NCBI GenBank assembly: GCA_036346395.1
Contig: CM070606.1
Span: forward strand, 19,516,915-19,580,914
DNA length: 64,000 nt
Source: Hsuehochloa calcarea
Lineage: Eukaryota; Streptophyta; Magnoliopsida; Poales; Poaceae
Direction of reading: 5' to 3'
Positions within the stretch are counted from its first letter, which is position 1, and each line of letters begins with the position of its first letter. The notes beneath the pieces are model-generated. The model ran no database searches. It was not told the DNA's origin and worked only from the letters and a program-made list of their open reading frames with translations. A program made the position numbers and the translations under genes. Shown one piece after another: positions 1-10,736 of this stretch.

Positions 1-332
1 CTCGCTTATAGACCGTCTGGCGCACTTGTTTAATCTGGGACGATCCCTCATGGTAAGTTTCGAGGGTGTGCCAAATTTCATGTGCGGTCGTAAGATTGCA
101 AATCCTGTCATACTCTTGTCTACCAAGCCCAGCATATAGGAGATTCTTTGCCTTGTTGTTGTTAGCCAAAAGTATTGCCGAAGCTTGCGTGGCAATCTCA
201 ACAAAAGCAGTGAGCTCGAACAACCTCCCATATAGCTTGTCCTTCGCTCTCAAGGAAGACTCGCATGCGATTCTTCCAATAGGCATAGTCGAGCCCATTG
301 AAGACATGCGGCTTTGTCGAGTACTTATCCAT
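1..332 (-). pseudogene. SIRE-type Copia gag, N-terminal fragment (element A)
   Basis: The minus strand starts at an ATG at 332 and opens with MDKYSTKPHVFNGLDYAYW, the same opening as the better preserved gag at 5692 (MATDKYSTKLHIFDGVDFAYW). After about 45 residues the frame breaks near 200. A second frame then carries the typical Copia gag stretch with HEIWHTLETYHEGS. The gene continues beyond the left edge of the window. Known role of the family: gag forms the cytoplasmic virus-like particle that packages the element's RNA. The start follows the primer-binding site at 373-388 by about 40 bases, as in element B. The frameshift makes this copy non-functional as seen. Confidence 0.8.
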
Positions 333-372
333 CGCCAAGTTCAGTGACCGGTTAAGGTCAAGATTGAACTAA

Positions 373-388
373 CCGGGCTCTGATACCA
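373..388 (-). other. Primer-binding site of Copia element A
   Basis: On the minus strand the sequence reads TGGTATCAGAGCCCGG. This matches the 3' end of initiator methionine tRNA, the usual primer for Copia reverse transcription. It lies two bases inside the LTR boundary at 391 and so fixes that boundary and the element's orientation. Confidence 0.85.
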
Positions 389-390
389 CT

Positions 391-2315
391 TGTTGGACCG
401 AAAAGGCGACTAGAGGGGGGGTGAATAGGAGCACGCTCACTTTTTCAACCACGATTAGATTCAACACAAATTTCACTCCAATAGCTATAGAAGCTATGAA
501 GATCGATATACCGATCAATGAAGACTAGGATTGAATCCAATCAAAACCCCGAAGCAAAACAACTAAAAACAACCGAAACTTAATTTCCTATGTGTGGGGC
601 GGTCTGACCTCTATTCAATGAACAGTGAAATCAGCCCGAAAAACGAAGTTGCAAATAGATGTAACTTTTGATCTACAACTCCAAACTTGATGAAACTTGG
701 TACACACCTTCTCTAGGATGTCAGGAACCTATTCCAATCGAAGATCGTGAAGATCTTTGGAAAAGTTCAGACCTTTTTCAGTTTGAGAGGTGGAAGGTTT
801 GAAACCGAGTCAAAACGAAAACTATATCGAAAAACTTGCTCGTGGGTGATTGATGATCAAGATGATCTTAGATGTGTTCCCACATGTCACAGCAAGCTAG
901 ATCATGCAAAGAAATCAATCAAAAACATGCGAATCAAAGAAAGACTCAAAATCACCAAATAGAGAGAAGAAGGGCAAATGAACTCATCTTGAAGAGAACT
1001 CTTCTTTGGATTGATTTGATAATGTATTGATTACAACCACTCATACGGATACGCATGGACACAAGATCAAAACATCTCTCTCTCTAGAACCCTAATCTCC
1101 ACTAAACCTTCCCTAAGCACTTAAGCCAAAACTAAGGTTTCAAGCATGAAAGGGTTAAAGGGTGCACCACCTCCTCCTCTATTTATAGTGGAGACTTAAA
1201 CCTTCTAGAAGAGTCACCCTAATGGGCTCCCGTTAAGGCCCAAAATCAACGGGTCACATACGCACGCCTCTCGAAGCGCTGTCTTCATCTCCTCTTGACC
1301 TACTCCGCTTCTCCACGCCATCTTGCGCCGCGAGTCGTCAAAAGTCACCAAGGCGGTATTTGGTATAATTACCAAATACCCTTCTCGATCTTTTACAAAG
1401 ACCGAGTCCCATCTTTGTGAAGCACCTCCCATGCTTCGCCACGTGTAGGTTGATCAACGGCTCTCAACATGTCGGCAAGTCTCTCCCATCCGGCCCCACC
1501 GAACCACCATGGCACTTGCAGACCCCGCGCCGCTTGATCCAACCGATCGCCGACCGGCGCCTGTTCGGTCATCCTTGTCTATTCGCACCACACTTGAGTT
1601 CATTGACCTCACCCGCATCGTCGATCGTTCTGGACCTCAGCTCTCCAAGCCTAGTCCCGATCATCCTCGCCGTTGACCGTCGTTGACCACCAAGCAACCT
1701 GCACAACAATAAACAAGCAAATCGAATCCGGGAACAAGTTCTTCACAACTTGACCCACGTTAGTCAAAACATGCATCATGCAACACATATGCACTGAAAC
1801 CCATGACTTTGACCTAACAAAACATCATCGCCACGAAGTTGGCCGATGAACAAGTCAGAACCGGTCAGACCGCCCCTCAGGGCCGGTCTGACCGCCCAGC
1901 CGGCCGGTCTGACCGCCACCACAAGGCCGGTCAGACCGCCCGTAGGGACTTAGCCAATTTTCAACCCCTGAAAATCCGAAACCTACTGGAAACTTTAAAC
2001 CAATAGAACTTTTGCTTGGGAACTCCAAAAATTATGAGACCAAGTGTATTAGGATCCTCACTTGTCTACAACACCTATTTTTGGCCCGACCATTCGACCA
2101 TTTTGGTCACGGCCGGTCTGACCGCCGCACATGGCCGGTCCGACCGATTTGGGACCGGTCGGACCGCCATGCTATGGCCGGTCGGACCGCCCCTGTCCAG
2201 AATGCCTGAACAGATCTGAAACTTTGTCGAAAACCCGTGAAACGATAAACCGTTAACGCCATTGCCAATTGTCACATCATCCTAAGATCTGGAGCATATC
2301 CCCATGATATCCACA
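391..2315 (-). mobile_element. SIRE/Maximus-type Copia 5' LTR of element A
   Basis: A 1925-bp LTR read in reverse. It begins TGTTGGACCG and ends TATCCACA, the same ends as the LTR copies at 5749-7610 and 46402-48193. The inner end abuts the primer-binding site, so this is the 5' LTR of an element whose body leaves the window to the left. The outer end at 2315 abuts the integrase coding sequence of element B. The best explanation is that A inserted into B. If so, the 5-bp duplication CAAGC (2316-2320) and the rest of B's integrase should lie beyond A's other LTR, outside the window. Confidence 0.85.
1859..2192. repeat. CGGTCNGACCG palindrome clusters in the SIRE LTR
   Basis: Two clusters, about 1859-1945 and 2108-2192, each hold four copies of CGGTCAGACCG, CGGTCTGACCG, CGGTCGGACCG or CGGTCCGACCG. 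Each is an inverted repeat around one central base, separated by 10-20 bases of unrelated spacer. Similar clusters occur in the two other LTRs of this family in the window, some with C-to-T decay. Confidence 0.85.
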
Positions 2316-3370
2316 CAAGCACATTCCATTTCCCACCGGCTGACTGAACTCTAGAAGGACCAACAGTGTCTAAGTGCAGAAGCTGTCCTAGTCCATCGGT
2401 CATCACTAAGGTAAGAGGTGGATGAGAAGCAGAAACTATCTTACCATGTCTACAGGGCGAGCACACAAGATCTCTAACAGCCTTCAGCCTAGGCAAACCT
2501 CTAATCAACTCCTTACAACTGACTCTAGTCAAGTGGTCAAAGCCTATATGCCCAAGTCTACGATGCCACAAGACAAGATCATGAGAATCAGAAGCTACAT
2601 GACATCTAGGACTGGAAGCAGAGGAGATATTGAAATTAGCACAAAAGATCTTCTCAAACCTGGAGATCTCAAAGACAAGCTCACCCGAGAAATCTAGAAC
2701 TATACACTCACCACTTTTAAACCTTACTTCTAGACCCTCATCTAGCAGCTGAGAAACAGAAAGCAGATTATACCTCTGCTTACTTACCAAAGCGACGATC
2801 CTTAAGCATGAACTTGTTGTTGACGCGCACCGTGCCCTTGGCTGTCACGGTCCCGGTAGAAGCATCCCCAAAGGTAATTAATTTATTACCGGATGCACGT
2901 GTGAGGGAGGAGAACCATCTAGAATCTCCAGTCATGTGTTGAGAACACCTAGAGTCAACAAGCCATATGTCCTCCTTCCTCGCACGACGGACATAAAAAG
3001 CACAAATAGGAAACAGCTGGTCCTCAGTACTGGGGTTAGTGATAAAAGATCTAGGAATCAAGTACTGAGTCGCACGATGCTTGGGAACAATAGTAGGAGC
3101 AGCAGTAAGATGATTAGGAACATAATCAAAAGAATGCACACGAGAACCACCTAGACCTCTCCAAAATGATCTACTAAAAGATCGATACTCCCCCTGTCTA
3201 GATGCTACCCGTGGTTTCTCCTCACGTATTCTAAACCAGAATGCTGCCTAGACTCACCAAAAGAGTCAAGAAAGTTCTCTATGAACCTGGGCATATGTGT
3301 AGTACAAAAACAGGCTGCCTGGCTCTAGAGACTACAGAAGGTGAAGGAACTCCTCTAATGGTTCTCAAAG
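2316..3370 (-). pseudogene. Copia pol fragment: protease, pre-integrase, start of integrase
   Basis: Two broken frames make up this remnant. The first (3139-2780) carries the protease active-site region, here WLVDSRCSQHMTGD. The family motif is D-S/T-G, so the glycine is replaced by arginine and the enzyme should be dead. The second (2790-2316) carries the GAG-pre-integrase domain, with LLSVSQLLDEG and a histidine-rich part (WHRRLGHIGF), and then enters the integrase core, where it stops at the LTR of element A. A short indel near 2790 separates the frames. Family role: the polyprotein is cut by its protease, and the integrase inserts the cDNA into host DNA. Confidence 0.8.
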
Positions 3371-3373
3371 CGC

Positions 3374-5692
3374 TCATCCTCTCTTTTCTCTCAATCTTGG
3401 CTCTACGGAAGCAGAACTCAACAATATGGTCGTCTTTCTTGCAAAAGGTGCAATGGTACTTGATCTTTTGAGGGTCTGTCCTGATGAAACAGAAGCACCT
3501 GTCTTGCTAGAAAGAGTTTGAGCAAAACCTGCAGATCCAAAGACAACCTTAGATGGCTTAGGGGGTTCTACCTCAAACAGACCACTCTTAACAACTCTTG
3601 CAATCTTAGGTGGATAGTTCTTGGAATGCTCTAGGGAATTAAAACCTAGGCCACTATTCTTCATACTCACCTTAGATTGGTCAAGAATCAAGTTGAGGTT
3701 CTTCTTCCCACTAGAAAACCTCTCAAGAGTCACTTTGAGGTAATCGTTCTCTTTGGCTAAATCCTCACACGTAGTGCACTTTCTTGACTTGATTGCCTCA
3801 TCATGCTTACTCTTAAGAAGAGCTACTTCAACTTTCAAAGCCTCACAACACACACAATAAGAATCCTTAATACTATTCAACTGCTCCTTAAATTTATCTC
3901 TAAAAGCCTCTTGTATCTTACCAACAATTGTTTCCACTTCAGCATGCAAGACACAACAGGTAGAGTCAATAACTTTCTTGGAAGCAGTAGTGGACATAGA
4001 TCTTTCAATTTTAGCTTTTTCTTCTAGAGTGTTGTTTAGAGCTTCAATTTCAGTTGTGAGCTTAGGACAATTTTCACATGTAGTAAATTTAGAGTAACGA
4101 ACCATTTCTATCATCTCTTCCATTTTAATCATATTGTTCTTACAATGAGAGCAAGTGTGATTAGCATCAAATTTCTGCAATTCTTTCATAGCACTATCCA
4201 CTTTTAATTCTAGCAAAGCACAGGTAGAACAAGATAAAGGGATAGCATCTATAGCAATCTCATCAAGAGAAATTACATTCATGCACACATGACTAGACTT
4301 GAGAGATTCTACTACATCAAGAGCATCTTTCAATTGATTCACAATAGAGGAATGAGCAGATTTTAAGCTTGTCAATTCATTAAGCAAGTTAGAGCAGGAG
4401 TCATAAATATCTTCAGGATTAATAGATTTGAGCCTAACAACTTCTAGGTTCAAGTTATCAATCATGGTGTCCTGTTTCTTAATCAATTTAGCTTGCTTAT
4501 ATAGTTTCTGTTCAGCGAGCACCAAAGCATGTTTTATATCAGCAAGTGAAGGACATACCTCATCAGGATCGCTGAAAGGATCATTGGAGGAGTCGACGTC
4601 GTGGCTGTCCTTGGCCATGAAACACATGCCGGTGAAGTCCTGAGCCTTCTTCTTGCCATGGGAGTCATCCTCTTCGTCCTCCGTCTCGGAGTCCACATCG
4701 CTCATGTTAACATTCTCAAGAGCGGCAAGGACCCGGCTGACAAACTTACGATAGTTTATCTTCTTGGGTTTCGCATCCCTAGCTTGAGGATGCCTACGTG
4801 AGTCCTTCTCTTCCTTGCCCTTCAGCTTGGGGCTCCTGGAGCGAATGTGGTTTGGCTCACCACACTCAAAGCATGTGATAGGGCCACCTCTCATTCTGTT
4901 CCTCACCTTGTTGTATGCTCTCGTGAATTTGGTGGATAGGAGGGCTAAATCATTCTCAGGTAGTTTCTCCAGTTGCTCATCACTCAAAGAATGCAAAGCT
5001 GGTAAAGAAAAACCAGATGAGCTAAGATCCAGCGAATCAGATGAACTACTCATAGATGAGTCGACCACTAAAGCCATCGACTCTGTCTTGGGGAGACGCA
5101 AGATGAAATCAATCTCATGCGTCTTCAACCTCGAGTATAACTTATCCATGGTAAGCTCACTCATGACAGTGTTGTCATTGATGGATGTGATCTTCATTCC
5201 CGAGACATTCACATCAAGAGTACCCAAAAGCTGGTGTGCGTTCTCAAACTCAGAGAAAACAAGGGCAATAGCTCGAAGATCATGAACAATCTTAGAGAAC
5301 CTTCCACACAGCTCATCTAAAGACTCACCAGGCCTTTGCTCGATCTTAGAGTATATTTTCTTGAGCTGGTTCTGTCTCACTTCCTTGATCGCAGTGGAGC
5401 CCTCGTGGTAATCACAGAGAGTCCGCCAGATCTCATGAGCAAACTTCAAATGAGCAACACGCTCAAACTCAGATCGGCTAAGGCCTTGGATCAGAAAATT
5501 TCGAGCTTTTCTATTTGCCTCCACATCTGGAGTGATCACATCGTCATCGGCTGGCACGACATAAGGATTTTTGACCTTAAGCCAAATTGCGTGCCCTTGA
5601 GCCTCGATGTAGGCCTGCATGCGGGCCTTCCAGTAAGCAAAATCAACTCCATCGAATATATGTAGCTTGGTCGAATACTTGTCAGTCGCCAT
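3374..5692 (-). pseudogene. SIRE-type Copia gag, 772-residue frame
   Basis: The longest open frame in the window. It starts at ATGGCGACTGACAAG, 40-odd bases inside the primer-binding site. Residues 1-220 are the Copia gag domain (UBN2/DUF4219-like, with HEIWRTLCDYHEG). A zinc knuckle follows at about residue 274 (4873-4832), reading CFECGEPNHIRSRS; the last cysteine of CX2CX4HX4C is serine here. Residues 400-720 are rich in Leu, Glu and Lys with regular spacing, suggesting coiled coil. The last 30 or so residues look out of frame: a second knuckle, CTFCKKDDHIVEFC, is readable at 3452-3411 in another frame, implying a frameshift near 3480. Large gag proteins with a coiled-coil extension are typical of SIRE elements. 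It is close to intact but probably not functional. Confidence 0.8.
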
Positions 5693-5734
5693 GGCTCCTA
5701 AGACCGGTTAAGATCTACGAGAAGAGCTAACAGT

Positions 5735-5746
5735 GCTCTGATACCA
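5735..5746 (-). other. Primer-binding site of Copia element B
   Basis: On the minus strand it reads TGGTATCAGAGC, complementary to initiator methionine tRNA. It lies two bases inside the LTR edge at 5749. Confidence 0.9.
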
Positions 5747-5748
5747 CT

Positions 5749-7610
5749 TGTAGGACTGGAAAGGCGACTAGAGGGGGGGTGAATAGACGGTTTCTTGATT
5801 TTCGCTTTAATCAAATTCAACACGAAATTTTCTCCAATAGCTACGAAAGCTAAGAAGATCAGTAAATGCACAGAGGAAGCCTTGTGCTGAATCCGATTAC
5901 CCCCTTAAGCACAATACTCAAAAATAGAGATTTGATCTCACTAGACCGGTCTGACCGACAACCAACTGGTGGTCTGAATAGCTGGCGGTCTAACCGTCGC
6001 CAACTGGCTGTCTGAATAGCTGGCGGTCTGACCGCCGTGGTGAAATTGGTCTTACCGATTTAGTCCAGAACCACTGCAGACCACTCAAAATCAAAACAAA
6101 AATTGGTCTAACTTTTGATTCAACCGATGAAACTTGACCAAATTTGGAACACACCTCCCTAAGGATATCTGAGTCCTATTCCTAGCAGCGATCATCCAGA
6201 TCCACGTCAAAGATTTGATCTTTTTTGGTTTTACCAAAGAAGAGTTCAAAACCTAGCAAAATGAAAAACTTGATCCAAATCTTGCTCGTGGGGGATTGAT
6301 GATTTAGATGGTCCTAGGAGTATTCCCACATGTCATAGCAAGGTAAAAGAGGTCAAGAGACTAACAAAAAATAACCGGATCAAGGAAGCACCAAAATCAT
6401 CAAAAGAGAGAGGAAAACACATGAGACCTCATCTTTGAACAAACATCCATTGATTGATTCAAGATGTTGCTTGTTAAAGACACTCCCTCAACGAGGCCAA
6501 GAGCTCAATCCAAAAGCACACACACAAATCTCCTCTCTAGAACTTAGCCTCTCCTCTCTTCTCCAAACCCTAACCCAAACTAGGGCTTTTACAAATGGAG
6601 TGCTTGGGGCCGATTTCCAACCACCCCCTCTATTTATAGTGAGGCCTAGGATTTTAGAAGGGTTCACTTAATGGGCTCCCATTAAGGTCCAAAACACACG
6701 GGACACAAACACACACATTACAATTGAAGCAATCGCCTGCTCCACCACGTGTAGGTTGATCAGCGGCTCTCATCATGTCGGCAAGTCTCTCCCGTCCGAA
6801 TCCCATCGGAACCTCCAAGGCACTTGCACCGACCCCCGCGCCGCTTGATCCAACCAGCTGCAACAAACTGCCCGTTCGAACCATCTTGTCCATTCTGCGC
6901 CATGCTTGAGTCACATGACTTCACCCGGCATCTATGATCGTTCTGAACCTCAGCTCTTCAAGCTTAGTCCCGATTCACCTCGCCGTTGACTGTCGTTGAC
7001 CTGCAAGCCACCTGCACAGCAATAGACAAAGAAATCATCTCCGGGAATAAGTTCTTCACAATTTGACCCACGTTAGCTCAAAACATGCAATATGCAACAA
7101 TAAAGCATTGAAACTCATGCACTAGACATAACCAAAACACAACGCCGCCAAGAAGGCCGACGAACAAGTATAAACCGGTCTGATCTCCATACCTGGCCGG
7201 TCTAACCGATATCAAGCCGGTCAGACCTATTTTATAACGCCGGTCAGACCGCCCAAAATGACTTAGCTAAAATTTCATCGTGGAAATCCGAAACTCTATG
7301 GAATTTTCAACTAAATAGAACTTTTGACTGGGAGCTCCAAAAAATATGAGACCAAGCGCAGGAGATTCCTCTCTTACCTACCCACTCTATTTTTGACCTA
7401 GCCCCAAACTCACCCTAAAGCTCTGGCCGGTCGGACCGGCAATGTTTGCCGGTCGGACTGCCGGTTTGGCCGGTCTGATTGGCTGAGACCGGACAGCTTG
7501 GAAACTTTTTCGAAAATGCGAGAATCGGCAAACCAACAACGTCATTGCCAATTGACTCATCATCCTAAGATCATATATATATATATATATATATTCCTAC
7601 GATATCCACA
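5749..7610 (-). mobile_element. SIRE/Maximus-type Copia 5' LTR of element B
   Basis: A 1862-bp LTR beginning TGTAGGACTGG and ending GATATCCACA, clearly homologous to 391-2315 but diverged. It has its own CGGTC palindrome clusters near 5940-6060, 7170-7255 and 7420-7495, many decayed by C-to-T changes (for example GGTCTGAATAG). A dinucleotide AT run interrupts it near its end. The divergence from the other SIRE LTRs suggests this copy is older, which fits its being the host of element A. Confidence 0.85.
7573..7594. repeat. (AT)n microsatellite
   Basis: Eleven AT units near the outer end of the element B LTR. The other two LTRs of this family have GGAGCAT or GGAACAT at this place, so the run expanded in this copy. 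Confidence 0.95.
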
Positions 7611-8637
7611 AATTCGATTAAAGATCTAGATGCTGACAACTTTAATCATCGTGGTACCTTGCTGCAGTATCAAACGTTACTCGAATACTATATAGATAGT
7701 TGCTTTCAGAAATGACAATTACAGGTGCATAACAGCCCCTACTACCTTGTAAATTTTGTTTTGCAATGCAGAGATCTATATATCTGCACCAAAGGACCAC
7801 ACAAGCATACAAATCACAAGGGACATTCCACTCACATCATCGGTATTATCCACCAAAGAGTCATCGGATGCATCACACTTGGCGTCGTTTCCTGCTGTCC
7901 TCACGGATCTTGCACTGGCCGTCCTTGTCCTACCCACAATGACAAGCTAGCTAGCTAGCCGGTGGACGGTGGTTAAGGGGAGGTTATATCACATGCTACA
8001 ACTTGGAAAGCGATATATGGCGAAGCTAGATGTGACCAATTTTGATATTTCTGTAATTTACAGATAAATTATTTGCTACGGTGTTAAGTTTGATTGAACT
8101 GAAAGTATCAAGTTCTTCAAAGAACAAATGGTTTATTGACAACTGTAGATAATTTAGGATCCATAAAAAAGGTTTAAATACTACAATTGAAGAGGAGAGC
8201 TGATCTGCAATGATTTATTGACAACTATAGATAATTTAGGATCCATGAAGCTTTTTAGAGTAGAGACACTCATGAAGAAATGAAGGGACACACCAAGCCA
8301 TCCTCTTACCAATCCTAAACAAAAGAAAGAAAAGCCCTACCCGCCTTCACATGGTTCTCTTTGGTTACAGGATGGGTCGTCATGGTGTTCTTGTAATCAA
8401 ACATCGCCTACTTTGACCACTAATCTTTCTATGCATGCTTTGATGACTAATCATATATACCGGTAAAGTTGAACCAAAAGCTTATAGTGTTGTTACCCCC
8501 ACACAATAAATTAAAAAAATCCTAGACATTCAACTTGATTATAAATAAATCACGGCCATCAAGTTTTGCTTAATAGTTGCAAGTAGGAAAGGACTCTTCC
8601 TCTCCTTTCCTACTCAACTTAATTTGGTAGTTTTCTT
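7611..8637. other. Unassigned DNA between Copia elements
   Basis: No supported gene. The minus strand of about 7785-7946 has a stop-free stretch that is moderately rich in Asp and Ser (NDAKCDASDDSLVDNTDD) and could be a fragment of an exon, but it has no start, no neighbouring exon and no family I recognise. A 33-bp segment, TTTATTGACAACTRTAGATA and following, occurs at 8132-8164 and again at 8214-8246 with one difference. The rest is AT-rich without clear structure. Confidence 0.5.
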
Positions 8638-9567
8638 CCCATCGATCGATCCTAGCTCAAGTAGCTATGTGTCTCCTAGGAGTTCTTGCCGCAACACACA
8701 AGGCATCTGCCTAGCATATATAATGTTGAATATATAAGTATTTTTTGAATTACTTTAATCCAGAAATATACTAGATAAATCATGAACAATATTCTAGCCT
8801 TTCGAATAAGATAGATAAACATGAACACCATAGTCATACCAATTTCTAACAGAACAGAAACTATTATTTCTATCTCAGTGTTCAAAACAATAACATAAAT
8901 TAAAGATAAACATAGTACAAGGATTAAATTGATATACCCAGAACCAGTTGAAGGAGCAGCAGCAGGAGAAGAGTTGACGAGATTGTCGTTCGCCATGGCA
9001 TAGTGGACGTAGTCGTGCAGTTGATGTAGATGAAGCAGAAGATCGGATGAAGACGAAGAAGCGAGCAGTCGCGCGAACGCTCCCCAAAAACCTTATTCGT
9101 CCTCGCTCGTGTAAGCCTTCAAGGACGGGGTTCCGGAGGCCTGCTCTCCCGGTTCGACCGTACACGAGCCTCGCCGGGATGGAGATCGCCAGAGAAAGCA
9201 GCAAAACGTAACGACCGTACACGAGCCTCGCCGGGATGGAGATCGCCAAAGAAAGTAGCAAAACGTGAAGCGGAAGAGTCTATCTCAGTCGCGTGGAGTG
9301 AAAAGAGAATGGAGAGTAAGAGTCTCACGAACGCACACGCACCCGCACGGCACGGCACCGCGGCTCGGCGAGCGAGCGAGCGCGCGCGTGTGTTGACTCT
9401 CTCCAATTCCACAAGGGGGTTACCACGATCTACCTTATAAAGTGGTGTAACTCCCCACTAATACTACATGTGGGACTAAACAGTTTTAGCACGTGCACAT
9501 GAGTCTTTGAGATTTTCCAGGAATTAATTAGAGTTAAAATTGGGCCAAGCCCGTATTAATTCCAACA
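8638..9567 (-). mobile_element. 5' part of a Copia-type element (LTR start, GC-rich leader, gag start)
   Basis: On the minus strand the sequence opens at 9567 with TGTTGGAATTAATACGGGC, a plausible Copia LTR start. A TATA-like CTTTATAAGG follows (9440-9431), then a GC-rich leader. A short frame starts at 8996 with MANDNLVNSSPAAAPSTGSG. Just after these residues, a GT at about 8938 followed by AT-rich sequence looks like an intron start. No downstream gag or pol is visible, so the element is truncated or its remainder is unrecognisable. Alternatively this is the first exon of a host gene. I prefer Copia because of the LTR-like opening and the leader style. Confidence 0.5.
9155..9268. repeat. 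57-bp tandem duplication
   Basis: The segment beginning CGACCGTACACGAGCCTCGC at 9155 is repeated at once at 9212 with only a few differences. It lies in the GC-rich leader of the Copia-like fragment and repeats the peptide LSLAISIPARLVYGR when read on the minus strand. Confidence 0.9.
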
Positions 9568-10736
9568 TATGATATATATAATAATATCAAGATTGATTAT
9601 CAAAATTAACGATACCAATAGAGAATTATCATGAAAAGTAATTTTCATATTATCAAATAATTTATGATCTTCTAGAGATCATAAATTTCCATGTGACATG
9701 TGTTTATGAACGGAGGCGCAGATGTCAGCTGTCTGCATTCCTGCCTCTCATTGTTTGTTTGATGAAGCCATGACCGACTCATGAAAATAGCAAACAAAAA
9801 TTTTCAGCTCTGGTGCGATCAACTCACAAATGAGTTTATAAAAAAAAAAATAGCACTCTCGGGATATTGACTAGAGATGAGCTCACTTCGGGAACTTGTA
9901 GCAGTGTGTCACTGTCCTTCACTGTGGCCTTGCACAAAGGTATAATAGATTTGCTTATTTTGGGTACTTGTGACGGCCTTTTGTCAATATGAAACGGTTG
10001 CAGCCAAGTGCGTAGTTGAACGCGCGATTCAAGCTTATATAAGTTGGAGTTTGGCCCCAAGCCAAAAAAAAAAAAAAATTAATAAAAAAATATATTTCTT
10101 TTAAGTCCGATCCAAACACTTGTTTTGCCAAAAGTTTGGTGACACTAATATTTTGTGAGGTTACTATGGACCAGATTCAGAAAATTGGGTCATCGGTGTC
10201 ATCGTATAGTAATCTCACTTGACAATTTTAGAGTATAAACAGCGACTCTCTTGTGGTGACCATACGGAAATTAATTTGTCCATGTGGCCAGACCGATGAC
10301 TCCATGTGTTGTCAACGTTTGAGACTTTTCTTTGGGAAAAAAAATTGGCTCACGAAGTATGCATGGACACAGCAAATATTAGGGGCTTCCATTTTAGGCC
10401 AGAGGCTTTGCTAATAAGAAATGTCATTCAACAGTGGCTCGAAACTTATAAGAAATGTCATTCAACAGTGGCTCGAAACTTTTGAGGACTTCCATTTCAC
10501 AAGGGATGATTGCATTTTTTTGGTCTCTCTGCGTTCACACTACCTAAAAAATAAGGCCAACTTGGTATCCCTACTCTTTAGATGAGCTCACTTCAGTTTT
10601 CTATAGGGCATGCATAGACCTATGATGAATCTCTTGTCAACTGCAATGATGGCAACCAATAACTTGTGTAGACCGGGAATATTTGGCCTAGCACGGTCGT
10701 CTTGTAATTCTTAATCGTAAGGCTCACGGTCACAGG
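9568..10736. other. Unassigned AT-rich DNA
   Basis: No supported gene, LTR or terminal inverted repeat. It holds two poly-A runs (9840-9850 and 10065-10077) and the 34-bp tandem duplication listed separately. Confidence 0.5.
10414..10481. repeat. 34-bp perfect tandem duplication
   Basis: ATAAGAAATGTCATTCAACA and the 14 bases after it occur at 10414-10447 and again at 10448-10481 without a difference. This looks like a recent local duplication, for example by replication slippage. Confidence 0.95.

Larger units (their letters stand above)
2316..7610 (-). mobile_element. SIRE/Maximus-type Copia element B, truncated
   Basis: Reading on the minus strand: 5' LTR (5749-7610), primer-binding site, long gag, aspartic protease, GAG-pre-integrase and the first residues of the integrase core, where the sequence stops at the LTR of element A. 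Reverse transcriptase, RNase H and the 3' LTR are absent from the window and probably lie left of element A. A long gag with a coiled-coil tail and a 1.8-1.9 kb LTR fits the SIRE/Maximus lineage. The outer flank at 7611 starts AATTC, the expected 5-bp target duplication; its partner is outside the window. Confidence 0.8.

Noticed and set aside
7756..7950. Short plus-strand frames near 7.7-7.95 kb as a gene
   Set aside because: Overlapping frames with no domain, no promoter and no splice partner; only a weak minus-strand coding look was recorded.
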